Part shown: positions 37,207 to 45,913 of the stretch, in pieces
Position numbering within the stretch: the first letter of the stretch is position 1
How the letters are laid out: each line of letters begins with the position of its first letter
Origin: JADGHX01 sp963837755
Lineage (GTDB): Bacteria > Pseudomonadota > Gammaproteobacteria > Steroidobacterales > Steroidobacteraceae
Direction: 5' to 3'
DNA: 64,000 bases
NCBI GenBank assembly: GCA_963837755.1
Contig: CAWIOP010000005.1
Location: 186,001 to 250,000, forward strand
Notes under the pieces: model-generated
Database searches by the model: none
What the model was told of the DNA's origin: nothing
The model's input: only the letters and a program-made list of their open reading frames with translations
Program-made: the position numbers and the translations under genes

Positions 37207-37548
37207 ATGACGAGTAGTCCCTTGGGTCCGTTTTTGAAGTCCGCGCGCGAGGCAAAGAAAATGAGTCTGCGCGAGGTCGAGCGCTTGACTGGTGTCTCCA
37301 ACGCGTACCTGAGCCAGATCGAGTCGGGGCGAGTACGAGAGCCGTCACCGAACGTTTTGCACAAACTCACGAGCTTGTACGGCGTGGACTACTCCGAAAC
37401 GATGGAGTTGGCAGGCTATGCGCCGCCCGCGGCCAGTGGTCGACGACGCGCGCATACGAGCTTGAGTCGGATCGGCCCGGTGTCTGCCGAGGAAGCTGAT
37501 CAGCTCGCTGAGTATCTGGCATTCATTCGAAATCGACGTCGTCGTTAG
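37207..37548 (+). CDS. XRE regulator of the Argonaute operon
   Basis: 113 aa from ATG 37207 (MTSSPLGPFLKSAREAKKMS). HTH: SLREVERLTGVSNAYLSQIE and SGRVREPSPNVLHKL. Short C-terminal helix (VSAEEADQLAEYLAFIRNRR). It is the first gene of the operon; the longer upstream reading would cross the promoter and is rejected. It probably represses itself, the downstream genes and perhaps the divergent peptidase. Confidence 0.87.
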   Translation: MTSSPLGPFLKSAREAKKMSLREVERLTGVSNAYLSQIESGRVREPSPNVLHKLTSLYGVDYSETMELAGYAPPAASGRRRAHTSLSRIGPVSAEEADQLAEYLAFIRNRRRR

Positions 37549-37560
37549 CCGAACGCAACG

Positions 37561-38491
37561 ATGATCTCCTACAGCGAGGCGCGTCAGTTTCGCCAGTGCC
37601 AGAGAAAGTGGTTCTTCAAGAATGCGCTCGCGAGCGCGTTGGCCAAAGAATCCAGCGCGGCGCGAGGCTTACATCCTGTCCAAGCTACAGTCGATCAGTG
37701 CTTGGCGCGGTTCGCTGGTCGACACGGTCTTGTCCAAGTTCGTGCTCCCGGAACTCCGCCGCGGCGGGCGCCTCTCGATAGAAGAGGTCATTCGCCAAGC
37801 GCGCGAGTTGTTCGATCGACAGATCGAGTTCGCGTTGGCGCATCGGGTTCGCGATCCACAGTTGCGAGTATCGAAGTGCGGAGACGCGTTTGCGGCACTC
37901 TACGACGTTGAGTACGGACACGAGATCGCCCCAGGGGTTCTTGCGGCAGCGTGGGATGATGTCGAGCGAGCGCTGCGCAATGCCGCTGCCATGACGTCCT
38001 TGCTGGCGAGCTTTCAAAATGGCCGCATCCTTATTCAACCGAGACTCTCATTCGATATCGGTGAAATCAAAGTTGCTGCGAACCCGGACGTCGTCTGGTT
38101 TGGGTCGGATGGGACGCTGCGGGTTGTGGACTGGAAAGTCCATTCATTCGGACTACGGGCTGCAAAGGAGCAGTTGACGGTTTATGCCAGCGCATTGCGC
38201 AGGGGCCAGCCGCACCCATATTTCGCATTCGATCCGGCTGCGGCCCCATTGGGTCGCTATGTGCTAACGGAAGTCCAACTGCTCAATAACGAAGTGCACG
38301 ACTACTCCGTTTCCGAGGAAGATATCGATGAGCTGATAGACGGATTGTTCGAGGCGGGCGAGAGCATTCGGTTGTCCTGCGGAGATAGTGAAGCGGGGGA
38401 CTTACAGGCAGGAGAATTCCTCGCCACGCATTGGCCAGAGTCTTGTTCGCGGTGCAACTTCAAGCGAATCTGTCAGGAGCGCCCGGCATGA
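37561..38491 (+). CDS. Cas4-like Fe-S PD-(D/E)XK nuclease, frame interrupted once
   Basis: Start ATG 37561, MISYSEARQFRQCQRKWFFK. One extra A in the AAA at 37645-37647 breaks the frame; removing it gives 309 aa. Nuclease motif: Asp176 (AANPDVVWF), Asp190 and Lys192 (LRVVDWKVHS), then Q204-x3-Y208 (KEQLTVYASAL), as in RecB/Cas4 nucleases. Cysteines C13 and C295-x2-C298-x5-C304 (CSRCNFKRIC) match the four-Cys iron-sulfur site of Cas4/AddB. It should cut or resect DNA. Its stop overlaps the Argonaute start by 4 bp. Confidence 0.85.
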
Positions 38492-40845
38492 AGAGGTTTA
38501 TCAACACTTTTCGTATTCTCGGCCTTGAGTCTCTGTCCGCCTCGTACCGCACGGCCGACGTCATTGGCCTCGACAGGGAACAGGCGGATTACTTCCGCAG
38601 CGTCGATCGCCTGACCTCCCTAAGTCGCACGTTGCGTCGGCCTGTCAGCTTTCTCGAGCTCTCCACTGGGCCAGTCATCTCGTTTCCCGATGGAACGCTG
38701 ATTCCGACTACGCTGGATCTCGGCGTCCGAATTCTTTCGTTGCGACCTCGCGATGAGACGATCGATATCGATTTCACGCGCGCGTCGCCATTCGACCCGC
38801 TGCGGCTGAGGATCGTACGCTTCGGAATTGAAGAGCATCTGCGGAACTCGCACGCGTTCTGGCAGCCCGGCGCTGGTTATGCGTTTTTCAATCGACACCC
38901 AGATCAGACGGATCGCGGGATCGGCCTGTACTACGGGTCGCGCTTGCGACCGACAGTCTTGGCGGACGGAAACATAGGTCTCTGCGTCGACAAGACCTCA
39001 CGGCTAATCGCCACGCAGCCGCTACCGGTCGATCTAACGCGAGAGCAGTTTGAAGGCCAATATAAGGGCCAACGCTGTGTCTATCGCTACGGTGACAGCT
39101 GGTATGAGATTCGCGTAGAGATGTTGGCGCGCCAAGCTGTCGCAGAGTACCCGATTCGCGTGCAGGGGCGCGTGACGACGCTGCTCAAATTCCTGCTCGA
39201 TGTGCTCCCCAAGCCGGTGCCCAAGGAAGTCGCCAATCTGGACCCCGCGGGCAGCGTGGTCGTGTATCGAAACGCGCGCGGCGAAGAGCGCGCCGCGCCG
39301 GCGCAGCTGTGCTTCCCCGTTCGCGATACCGACGAGATCCGCCGCACTTCCCTTGGCAGGGCAACCATTATTGAACCGGCCGATCGACTCGCTTGGAGCT
39401 GCGCATTCGTACAGCAGAACCTGGTCAAGGTTCGAGTGGGCAGCGCTGAGCTTTGCATCGAGCCCCAGCCGCTCCAGATCGCGCCAATTCAGCTTTCGGT
39501 GCCCAACCTGCGCTTCGGTGGTGGCAGAGTTCTGTCCGTGCGCGGCACGCCGAATACGACGCGGACTTCGCTGCAGGACTTAGGAACAAAGCGCCTTGCG
39601 CTGCTTGAGGATCCCCAGGCCGGCATCCTCGCAACACAGCGGTTTGACCGGCAGTACATTCTGATACCTCAAACCGCCGCCGCGAGCTTCGGGCCCGCGT
39701 TTGTAAACGACGTGATTACTGCTGTGAATCGCCTGCACCCGAACGGTGGTTATCGGCCCGAGGTGGTGACGTACGACGATGCCGTTCGGCGGACCTTCGC
39801 CGAACAAGCACGAGCCGTCAAAAAGGCACTTGAGGCGATGCCCTTGCCTGGATTCGCGGTCGTCATGGTCCACCGCTGCAAGGGCGCGAGACGTGCTGAA
39901 GATCGGCTGGCCGCATACGTCTTGCGACAGGCCAAGGAGTACTTCGACACGATTGCAAGTGTCATTCACTACGACACTGCTGAGCGCTTTTATGAGCCCG
40001 GGGCACCGAATGCCAGTGGCGGCCGCGTCTATCGAATTAGACATGAACTGGCGGATCGTGCTCGTGGTTATCTGCGAAATGTGGCGCTTAACAAAGTTTT
40101 GCTTCCCAACGAGAACTGGCCGTTCGGTCTCGAGGGGCCGCTGAACGCTGATCTGACAATTGGTATCGACGTCAAGAACAACGCCTGTTGCCTTGTGACA
40201 GTCTGTGAGCGAGGGCGAAGCGTTTCGTCCCAAGTCAATCTGTCAAAGCAGCAGGAGAAGTTGAACACTGCGCAGCTGTGTGCCTATCTCACCGAGGTGA
40301 TTGGCAATGAAGCGCGCCGCGCGTTGGTCCCCATACGGCGCATCGTTGTTCATCGTGACGGTCGGGCGTGGACCAGTGAGATCAGTGGCGCCCGCCGTGC
40401 TGTCGATACCTTGAAACGAGCGTCCATCCTGCCGCACGATGCCGATATCACCGTCCTTGAGCTTCACAAGAAGCCCAGTGTTCCACTACGCATCTTCGAG
40501 AGTGCGGGCGCCGCCGACGCGCCACCACGCAAGCCCGGCATCGGAGCCGCATATTTTCCGGATGAGACGCAAGCCTTCGTCTGCACCACGGGTTGGCCGT
40601 TTAGGCAGCCGGGCACACCGAACCCTATTCACATTGAGCGTGTGTATGGTTCGATGAGCATTGCGGAGTGCGCGCAAGACCTGTTCTCCCTTTCCACGCT
40701 GGCATGGACGCGACCGGAAGGATGCTCCAGATATCCGGTAACGTTGCGCCTTGCAGATCGTTTCTTGGCCGACGAAGCGGTCGATTACTATGAAGACGAG
40801 CTGTCGTTCGGCGGTGACGAGATGCACGGACAAGCCCATGAGTGA
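38488..40845 (+). CDS. Long prokaryotic Argonaute with DEDD catalytic tetrad
   Basis: 785 aa from ATG 38488, fixed by the ATGA overlap with the nuclease gene. Layout: N/L1 (GIGLYYGSRLRPTVLADGNI near 145-165), PAZ-like (about 190-280, GSVVVYRNARGEERAAPAQL), MID (about 385-500) and PIWI (about 540-765). PIWI residues: D561 (DLTIGIDVKNN), E590 (SKQQEKLN, glutamate finger), D624 (IVVHRDGRAW) and D757 (LRLADRFLADE), a complete DEDD set, so slicing is expected. The usual MID 5'-phosphate signature is not clear, so the guide type is open. Guided nucleic acid interference against invaders is the family role. Confidence 0.9.
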   Translation: MKRFINTFRILGLESLSASYRTADVIGLDREQADYFRSVDRLTSLSRTLRRPVSFLELSTGPVISFPDGTLIPTTLDLGVRILSLRPRDETIDIDFTRASPFDPLRLRIVRFGIEEHLRNSHAFWQPGAGYAFFNRHPDQTDRGIGLYYGSRLRPTVLADGNIGLCVDKTSRLIATQPLPVDLTREQFEGQYKGQRCVYRYGDSWYEIRVEMLARQAVAEYPIRVQGRVTTLLKFLLDVLPKPVPKEVANLDPAGSVVVYRNARGEERAAPAQLCFPVRDTDEIRRTSLGRATIIEPADRLAWSCAFVQQNLVKVRVGSAELCIEPQPLQIAPIQLSVPNLRFGGGRVLSVRGTPNTTRTSLQDLGTKRLALLEDPQAGILATQRFDRQYILIPQTAAASFGPAFVNDVITAVNRLHPNGGYRPEVVTYDDAVRRTFAEQARAVKKALEAMPLPGFAVVMVHRCKGARRAEDRLAAYVLRQAKEYFDTIASVIHYDTAERFYEPGAPNASGGRVYRIRHELADRARGYLRNVALNKVLLPNENWPFGLEGPLNADLTIGIDVKNNACCLVTVCERGRSVSSQVNLSKQQEKLNTAQLCAYLTEVIGNEARRALVPIRRIVVHRDGRAWTSEISGARRAVDTLKRASILPHDADITVLELHKKPSVPLRIFESAGAADAPPRKPGIGAAYFPDETQAFVCTTGWPFRQPGTPNPIHIERVYGSMSIAECAQDLFSLSTLAWTRPEGCSRYPVTLRLADRFLADEAVDYYEDELSFGGDEMHGQAHE

Positions 40846-41200
40846 TTCGGGTGTTCATGGGTCGGATCTGAAGCGACTGCGCCATCTGGGTGCTTTGGTG
40901 GACGCAGTGCTCGTGAATGCAGCGGATTCCTCGGGCAGTACTTTCCGCACCGCATGCGACACATTGCGCTCGGCCCTCGCGTCGGCGACTGCGCCTCCGG
41001 CGCAAACCATCCAGAGTCTGTATCTGGCTGAGATCCTGCAAGAGCACCTAAGCTCCCAGGCAAACGCGTGGCAGTCAGTGCTCCGTGACTTGGCGCGCTA
41101 TGTAGTGCAGGGACAGACGGTCGAGCATCTGGAAAAGCTCGCAAGCTCGCTTGAGCGGGAGCGTGTGCGCGCTGCCAAGCGCATGCATTCGGTGCGCTGA
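40838..41200 (+). CDS. Small helical protein of the Argonaute operon
   Basis: 120 aa from ATG 40838, overlapping the Argonaute stop by 8 bp, which argues for tight co-expression. All-helical: SDLKRLRHLGALVDAVLVNA, then QSLYLAEILQEHLSSQANAW and LEKLASSLERERVRAAKRM. No family recognised. It could be an adaptor between the Argonaute and the peptidase encoded next, whose ATG follows its stop without a gap. Confidence 0.7.
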   Translation: MSDSGVHGSDLKRLRHLGALVDAVLVNAADSSGSTFRTACDTLRSALASATAPPAQTIQSLYLAEILQEHLSSQANAWQSVLRDLARYVVQGQTVEHLEKLASSLERERVRAAKRMHSVR

Positions 41201-42340
41201 ATGCTCGGTTATCTTGACGGCGCGCTTCACGATTTGGAGGAGAGAGCGCGGTTCCTCAAGAGCAACTTGAAGCCGGGTTCGGCACGCAGCAACGCAACAC
41301 TCCTCAAGAGCTGCCGAGATCGGTTAGATGGGGCGGCGGGTGAGGCGAAGGCGCTGCGCGTCGAAGCGGAGTGGTTGCGGCCGGCCGCAGGCCCCGCGAG
41401 GTTTCGGGCTTTTCGCAAGCTCGTTAATGCGCTTGATGATCTCGAGTACACCGCCTATCAGGTGCTCCTGCGATGGAAGGACGAGGAGGATGGTAGAGCC
41501 AACCAACTCGTCGATCGCATCGCTGCTGAAGTCCGCTATCCGCTGCCGACCCCTGTTGTCGCTTGTCAGTCGCGCGAGTACTACCGATATTTGCCGGATC
41601 TCGACCTCTTGCTGATACCACCGGCGGAGGGGGCTTTTCTGCTCCATTTGCCGGATCTCTATCACGAGCTCGCACATCCGCTGCTCCTTGAGGACAACAA
41701 TTCGAACGTGGAGCCGCTACACAAAGCGTTTCTGGATCTTTGGGACGAAGCACAAACACATATTCACGGCGAACTTGAACGTGAGAATCGTCGGCGACGA
41801 ACACCAGGCGCTTTCCGCGTCTATCTTGAAGGATGGCGGAAGTCCTGGCGTTCCTGGCTGACGGAATTTACATGCGACGCCTTTGCCGCGCACACGTTGG
41901 GACCGGCGTATGCGTGGGCCCATTTTCATTTGACTGCGAAACGTGGCGGTGACCCTTTCCAGGTTCCGCTGTGGACAAGTTCGAGTCATCCCGCGGATGC
42001 CGCGCGCTTGGACACGATCATCGCGGTGCTTGTTGCGACGGGCTGGACTAGCCAAGCGGAATTGATTCGGAACAAATGGAGCGCCATGGTCCAACTCGGC
42101 GGCTTTCACTCCACGCCGGAATACGAGCGCTGCTTTCCGAGCGCGTTGCTCGGAACCATTGGCGCGAACATCAGCAGTGCCGTTTTGCAGATGGGTTGTC
42201 CAGCAGCGGACCCGAACTGGATGCCGTCAGTCGGCGCGGTGCTCAATCAAGCGTGGAGCACGTTTTGGGCAGAGCCACGCGCGTATGCTCAATGGCAACG
42301 AACCCAAGCCGCAACGTTGGGTCTGCTGGTCGCGAGTTAA
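41201..42340 (+). CDS. HExxH zinc metallopeptidase-like protein of the Argonaute operon
   Basis: 379 aa, no signal peptide. Zinc site His155-Glu156-x2-His159 in LPDLYHELAHPLLLED; the third ligand may be Glu222 or Asp226 in SWLTEFTCDAFAAHTLGPAY (E-x3-D as in several gluzincins). The N-terminal about 100 residues are helical and the C-terminus contains no known domain. It does not look like ImmA/IrrE (much longer). Last gene of the operon; it starts directly after the preceding stop. Confidence 0.72.
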   Translation: MLGYLDGALHDLEERARFLKSNLKPGSARSNATLLKSCRDRLDGAAGEAKALRVEAEWLRPAAGPARFRAFRKLVNALDDLEYTAYQVLLRWKDEEDGRANQLVDRIAAEVRYPLPTPVVACQSREYYRYLPDLDLLLIPPAEGAFLLHLPDLYHELAHPLLLEDNNSNVEPLHKAFLDLWDEAQTHIHGELERENRRRRTPGAFRVYLEGWRKSWRSWLTEFTCDAFAAHTLGPAYAWAHFHLTAKRGGDPFQVPLWTSSSHPADAARLDTIIAVLVATGWTSQAELIRNKWSAMVQLGGFHSTPEYERCFPSALLGTIGANISSAVLQMGCPAADPNWMPSVGAVLNQAWSTFWAEPRAYAQWQRTQAATLGLLVAS

Positions 42341-42966
42341 GGGCTCAGCTGATCGTCGGCCGTTCTCGGCGCGCGACTTGCGGTGCTTGAGGGGGGAAGG
42401 CGGTCGACGGCATCGCCACGTTGATCGGAGCATCTGCCGAAGCGCGCCCTCTGACGCCTTATCCCTGCGTCTGCATCGTAGCACCCAGAGATGGCCTGCA
42501 ATGGCTTGCACCGAAATGCAACGTGAGGCGCTGTCTGAGGGAGGTGTTTACAGGAACTACATTCGTGCAGACGCTTTCATCGGTGAGCCGTAGGGGAGCC
42601 AAGACGCGACGGAGGGGTGCTACGTGACATCTTTACGAACGTGGGGTGCGACGTGCGTCAGATCCCTTGCGCTCGGATGCTGGGCACCGAGCGCAAAACG
42701 CAGATCCCGCAAAAAGGCACCCTGCATCTCTGCGGGACCCGGCCCGTGATGAACGGCGATTCTCCGTGTACTCGCCCTCGCAACGGCCGTCCGCCCGGAT
42801 TACACACGCCAGTTCACTCAACCACTTACAAATCCACCGCCCGCCGCGCGAGCCCCACCCACCGCCTCCCCGGCCCTTACAAGGCCACGCTCCGAATGAT
42901 GAGTAGTCCGTTCTCTGCGGAGTATCAGAGAGTTAGACGCCGCCGGGATGCTGGAAAAAGGCACTT
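42341..42966. other. Right end of the island, no supported gene
   Basis: 626 bp after the metallopeptidase gene. Short frames exist on both strands but none has a family pattern or a ribosome binding site. GATCCCGCAAAAAG near 42704 is a partial reverse copy of the GCGGGAC repeat. Confidence 0.45.
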
Positions 42967-42984
42967 GCGGGACTTTTGCGGGAC
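42967..42984. repeat. Right island-end repeat GCGGGACTTTTGCGGGAC
   Basis: 17 of 18 bases match 26509-26526, same orientation, 42 bp before the right tRNA-Val. It overlaps the tRNA promoter -35. Confidence 0.5.
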
Positions 42985-43005
42985 GGCCTGAACGACTCGT
43001 AAAAT
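42976..43005 (+). promoter_or_regulatory. Promoter of the right tRNA-Val
   Basis: TTGCGG, 18 bp, TAAAAT, identical boxes and spacing to the left copy. Confidence 0.7.
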
Positions 43006-43026
43006 GCGACGCTCGGGGTTTGGGAA

Positions 43027-43102
43027 GGGTGCTTAGCTCAGCTGGTAGAGCGTCGCCTTTACACGGCGAATGTCGGGGGTTCGAGCCCCTCAGCACCCAC
43101 CA
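43027..43102 (+). tRNA. tRNA-Val (anticodon UAC), right copy
   Basis: Identical over all 76 nt to 26373-26448, including the encoded CCA. It has its own promoter, so both copies are probably expressed. Confidence 0.98.
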
Positions 43103-43402
43103 ATCAAGCCTCCAGAGAGTTCCACGCACGGGCAGATGGGGCGCGGGCCCTAAGCCTAGCCCTAAGCCTCCAATTTCTGATCAAAGCTCCGTGCGACGAT
43201 CTGCTCGAATCGCTCCACCTCGTTGTCCTGCAGCCAATCAAAGTGCGACTTCCGTTTGTTGGCGGAGAGCTTGTTTGGCGAACTGGAGATCTGCGAACAG
43301 AGAGTCTTCCGGACGGTAGGTTGTCTGAAATTCGTGGATGAGCTCCGTTCCAGGATCGCGGATTCGCCGGCCTTGCACGGCGGAGCTGATTGCCGCCACC
43401 CA

Positions 43403-43714
43403 TCAACGCATCGGCAGGCTCGAATCCGGCCAAATTCGGTCACTCCGGAATTTCACGAGATTCACTGGCAACGCCAAAACCTGTATCGCGCCCACATACG
43501 ATAGCGCCTCCGACTCCTGCGAGATCACGCAACACTCGAACTCCTTGTCGAGGGCCACAGGATTGCTCGTTGGAAGGACCTGAAGCGACCTTTCCGTAAG
43601 GAAGGCGTCGCAATGCACGACGGCAGAGATAGCGTGATGGAAGTCCACCAAATCGTCGCCTTCGAGTTTGCGGCGCCTATCGCGGCGGATGGCCGCATGA
43701 CACTTCGCGTGCGC
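43403..43714 (-). pseudogene. C-terminal remnant of a PIN-like conserved protein
   Basis: The minus strand reads RRDRRRKLEGDDLVDFHHAI, then SAVVHCDAFLTERSLQVLPT and KEFECCVISQESEALSYV. This matches the C-terminal pattern D-L-x-D-x-x-H-A...C-D-x-F-x-T of PIN-like hypothetical proteins. Upstream of about 43714 the similarity stops and no start codon fits, so the 5' part is lost. The rest of 43103-43774 shows only a short frame ending ERFEQIVARSFDQKLEA at 43162 (minus) and no whole gene. Confidence 0.5.
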
Positions 43715-43774
43715 ATGGAGGGTGGGATATGCCCGAGCGCCCTTGCCTGCGTGCGCGGCCGGGCCCCTATGATC

Positions 43775-44769
43775 ATGCCCGACTACCACGGCGGTAGTAT
43801 CGTCAATCTCATGGCTTCGATCGTGCAGGCGCTTGGGGCAGAGGAGCGGCTGTATCCACCGTTGCGCGCTCTGCCACCGGCGCGCCTCACGAGCCGCAAT
43901 ATTGTCCTGCTCGTCATTGACGGCCTCGGTCACGACAGCCTGATCACACATTGCCGTGACGGCGTGCTGGCGCGGCATATGAAGGATCGAATTACATCGG
44001 TCTTTCCCTCGACGACGGCGACTGCGATCACGACCTTTCTCACCGGCACGGCTGCGCAACAGCACGGTGTCACGGGTTGGTTCATGTATTTCCGCGAGCT
44101 CGGAGGGGTGCTTGCGGTGCTTCCCTATCAGCCTCGCCATGGCAACCCGGCGCCGATGGCCCCCGCGCGACCGTCGCGCGGATCGTGCGCGCCCAGGGTG
44201 AACGCAACGACATCTACGCGTACTGGCCGGAGCTAGATCGGCTGGCACACGAGCACGGCATTGCGAGCCGCGAAGCTGTGGCACACCTCGCGGAAATCAA
44301 CGCGGCGTTCGGCAACTTTCTGGCCAGGATCGGCCAGACCAGCACAACCGTGATCGTTACGGCCGATCACGGTTTCATCGACGCGCGTCCGCCCGGTCAG
44401 ACGATCGAGCTCGACGCCCATCCACAACTCGCGGCCACGCTGTCGTTGCCGCTTTGCGGCGAGCGACGCGCGGCGTATTGCTACGTGCATGCGAGCCAGC
44501 GCGTGCAGTTCGTCGAATACGTCGCCGCGCATCTCGAGGAATACGCGGACCTGAAGGACAGCAAATACTTGATCGAGGCGGGTTACTTCGGTCTGGATCC
44601 TCCGCACCGGAGGCTGCACGAGCGCATTGGCGATTACACGCTGATCATGAAAGACCGTTTCCTCATCAAAGACTGGCTGCCGGGCGAGCGGCGGTACGTG
44701 CACATTGGCGTCCACGGCGGCATGAGCGCGCAAGAGATGTATGTGCCGTTGATCGTGGCGGAGGCTTGA
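43775..44769 (+). pseudogene. Alkaline phosphatase-superfamily (phosphodiesterase/pyrophosphatase) gene, internally deleted
   Basis: From ATG 43775: ARLTSRNIVLLVIDGLGHDS (metal Asp in VIDGLG), then VFPSTTATAITTFLTGTAAQ with nucleophile Thr, then QQHGVTGWFMYFRELGG. Near 44150 the frame changes and about 100 residues usual between here and the next motif are absent. It resumes with IYAYWPELDRLAHEHG and VIVTADHGFIDARPP (metal His/Asp). The C-terminal half is intact to 44769. An internal deletion plus frame change suggests a dead gene, though a sequencing error may add to it. Confidence 0.7.
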
Positions 44770-44774
44770 TTCAC

Positions 44775-45833
44775 GTGCCCGAAGAGGCAGTAGTGCGGAC
44801 AGGCGAGTTGCTCAAGAAACGCCTCGAGCTCGTCCATCGCTGGTACGAGGGCATGGTCAATCCGTCCACCGGGATGTTCGAGTATCTCTACATTCCCGAG
44901 ACTGACGCGCTGGTCCGTGAGAAATCGCCGATACGCGACATTGCGTCGGTGTGGGACGCCGAAGTGCTCGGCGATTTTCTGAACAGGGGAGAGCTTCGAC
45001 CGCTGATCGAGAAATCCTTGCGGCACTACGAGAGTTACCTCGTTGAACGCGATGGCTGCCTGATACTCGACGCGCGCCGGCTAGAGGAGCCTTCGTCCAT
45101 CGCTCACAGCGCCTTCATGATTCTGGCCCTGCTGCGTGCCCCGCCGCCTCGCCGAGCTCGTGAGATCGCAGCGCTCGCTGCGGGGATACTCCGCCAGCAA
45201 CGACCGGACGGCTCGTACAAGGTTTGCTTCGAGGATCTGCGGGACTACGGAGAGGAACTGTACTCTGGTGAAGCCATGCTCGCTCTAATGGAGACCTATC
45301 AACAATTCCCGGCGGAGCGGTACCTGCACAGCGTGGCACGCGGCTTCTCCTTTTACGACGCGCAGTACTTCGGCCGCGGTCGCGTGATGGAGGACACGCT
45401 CGTCTTCTTCGCGAACTGGCAATCCCAAGCCTGCCGGCTCTTGTTCGAGTCCAGCCCAAGCGCGGCCCTCAAGCAGGATGTCGCGAAGTACCTGTATCGC
45501 ATGCACGACCAGATTATCGGCCAGGGCTTCTATGAGTCAGTCCAACGACATCCGGCACGGCACGTGTCGGTGCAGGTTGCGTGTGCCCTCGAGGGCCTCA
45601 ACGACGCCTATGTGCTCGTACGTGCCGCCAAGGACCAGCGCGCCGAACGCTATCGCGCCTGCATCTGTGCGGGATTGGCGTATCTGCTCAGACTCCAGTG
45701 CACGCAGAACGGGATGGAAAGGGAGCGCGGTGGTTTCGGCATGTCGCTTGATGAACGAGCGCAGAGGATCGATGTCACCGGACATGCTGCCAGCGTGTTC
45801 ATCAAGAGCATACAGAACGACGTCGAATGCTGA
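44775..45833 (+). CDS. Six-hairpin glycosidase-like/alpha-toroid hypothetical protein
   Basis: 352 aa from GTG 44775, with GGAGG 10 bases upstream and only 5 bp from the preceding gene. Repeating helical pairs: ELVHRWYEGMVNPSTGMFEY, then RPDGSYKVCFEDLRDYGEEL, YSGEAMLALMETYQQFP and QRIDVTGHAASVFIKSI. GEAMLAL and DGSYK patterns are typical of alpha/alpha-toroid sugar enzymes and terpene-cyclase-like folds. The substrate is unknown. No signal peptide. Confidence 0.65.
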   Translation: MPEEAVVRTGELLKKRLELVHRWYEGMVNPSTGMFEYLYIPETDALVREKSPIRDIASVWDAEVLGDFLNRGELRPLIEKSLRHYESYLVERDGCLILDARRLEEPSSIAHSAFMILALLRAPPPRRAREIAALAAGILRQQRPDGSYKVCFEDLRDYGEELYSGEAMLALMETYQQFPAERYLHSVARGFSFYDAQYFGRGRVMEDTLVFFANWQSQACRLLFESSPSAALKQDVAKYLYRMHDQIIGQGFYESVQRHPARHVSVQVACALEGLNDAYVLVRAAKDQRAERYRACICAGLAYLLRLQCTQNGMERERGGFGMSLDERAQRIDVTGHAASVFIKSIQNDVEC

Positions 45834-45913
45834 ATTGTAGCGGTAGTTCTACCACCGCTGTGCTCGCCCGTATGCGGACTGCGTTAACGCCCGCCCAGCA
45901 CTAGCGCCGGCAG

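Larger units (their letters stand above)
26371..43104. mobile_element. Genomic island between two identical tRNA-Val genes
   Basis: An 80-bp perfect direct repeat containing a whole tRNA-Val bounds 16.7 kb of accessory genes: orphan DNA methyltransferase, XRE regulators, mobilisation genes, a ubiquitin-like operon and an Argonaute operon. An 18-bp near-repeat (GCGGGACTTT-x-GCGGGAC) sits just inside each end in the same orientation. No integrase is recognisable, so the element is either dependent on another recombinase or decayed. Full-length tRNA duplication could also be an old tandem tRNA pair that was later filled; both readings are inference. Confidence 0.75.

Noticed and set aside
38488..40845. 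Argonaute as a PIWI-RE or short catalytically dead type
   Set aside because: Length (785 aa), N/PAZ-like regions and a full DEDD set fit a long, active Argonaute.
41201..42340. ImmA/IrrE-family assignment for the HExxH protein
   Set aside because: Only the HExxH motif is shared; length and surroundings differ, so it is described as HExxH peptidase-like only.
42818..43129. Minus-strand frame with the same WWVLRGSNPRHSPCKGDALP
   Set aside because: Antisense of the second tRNA-Val copy.
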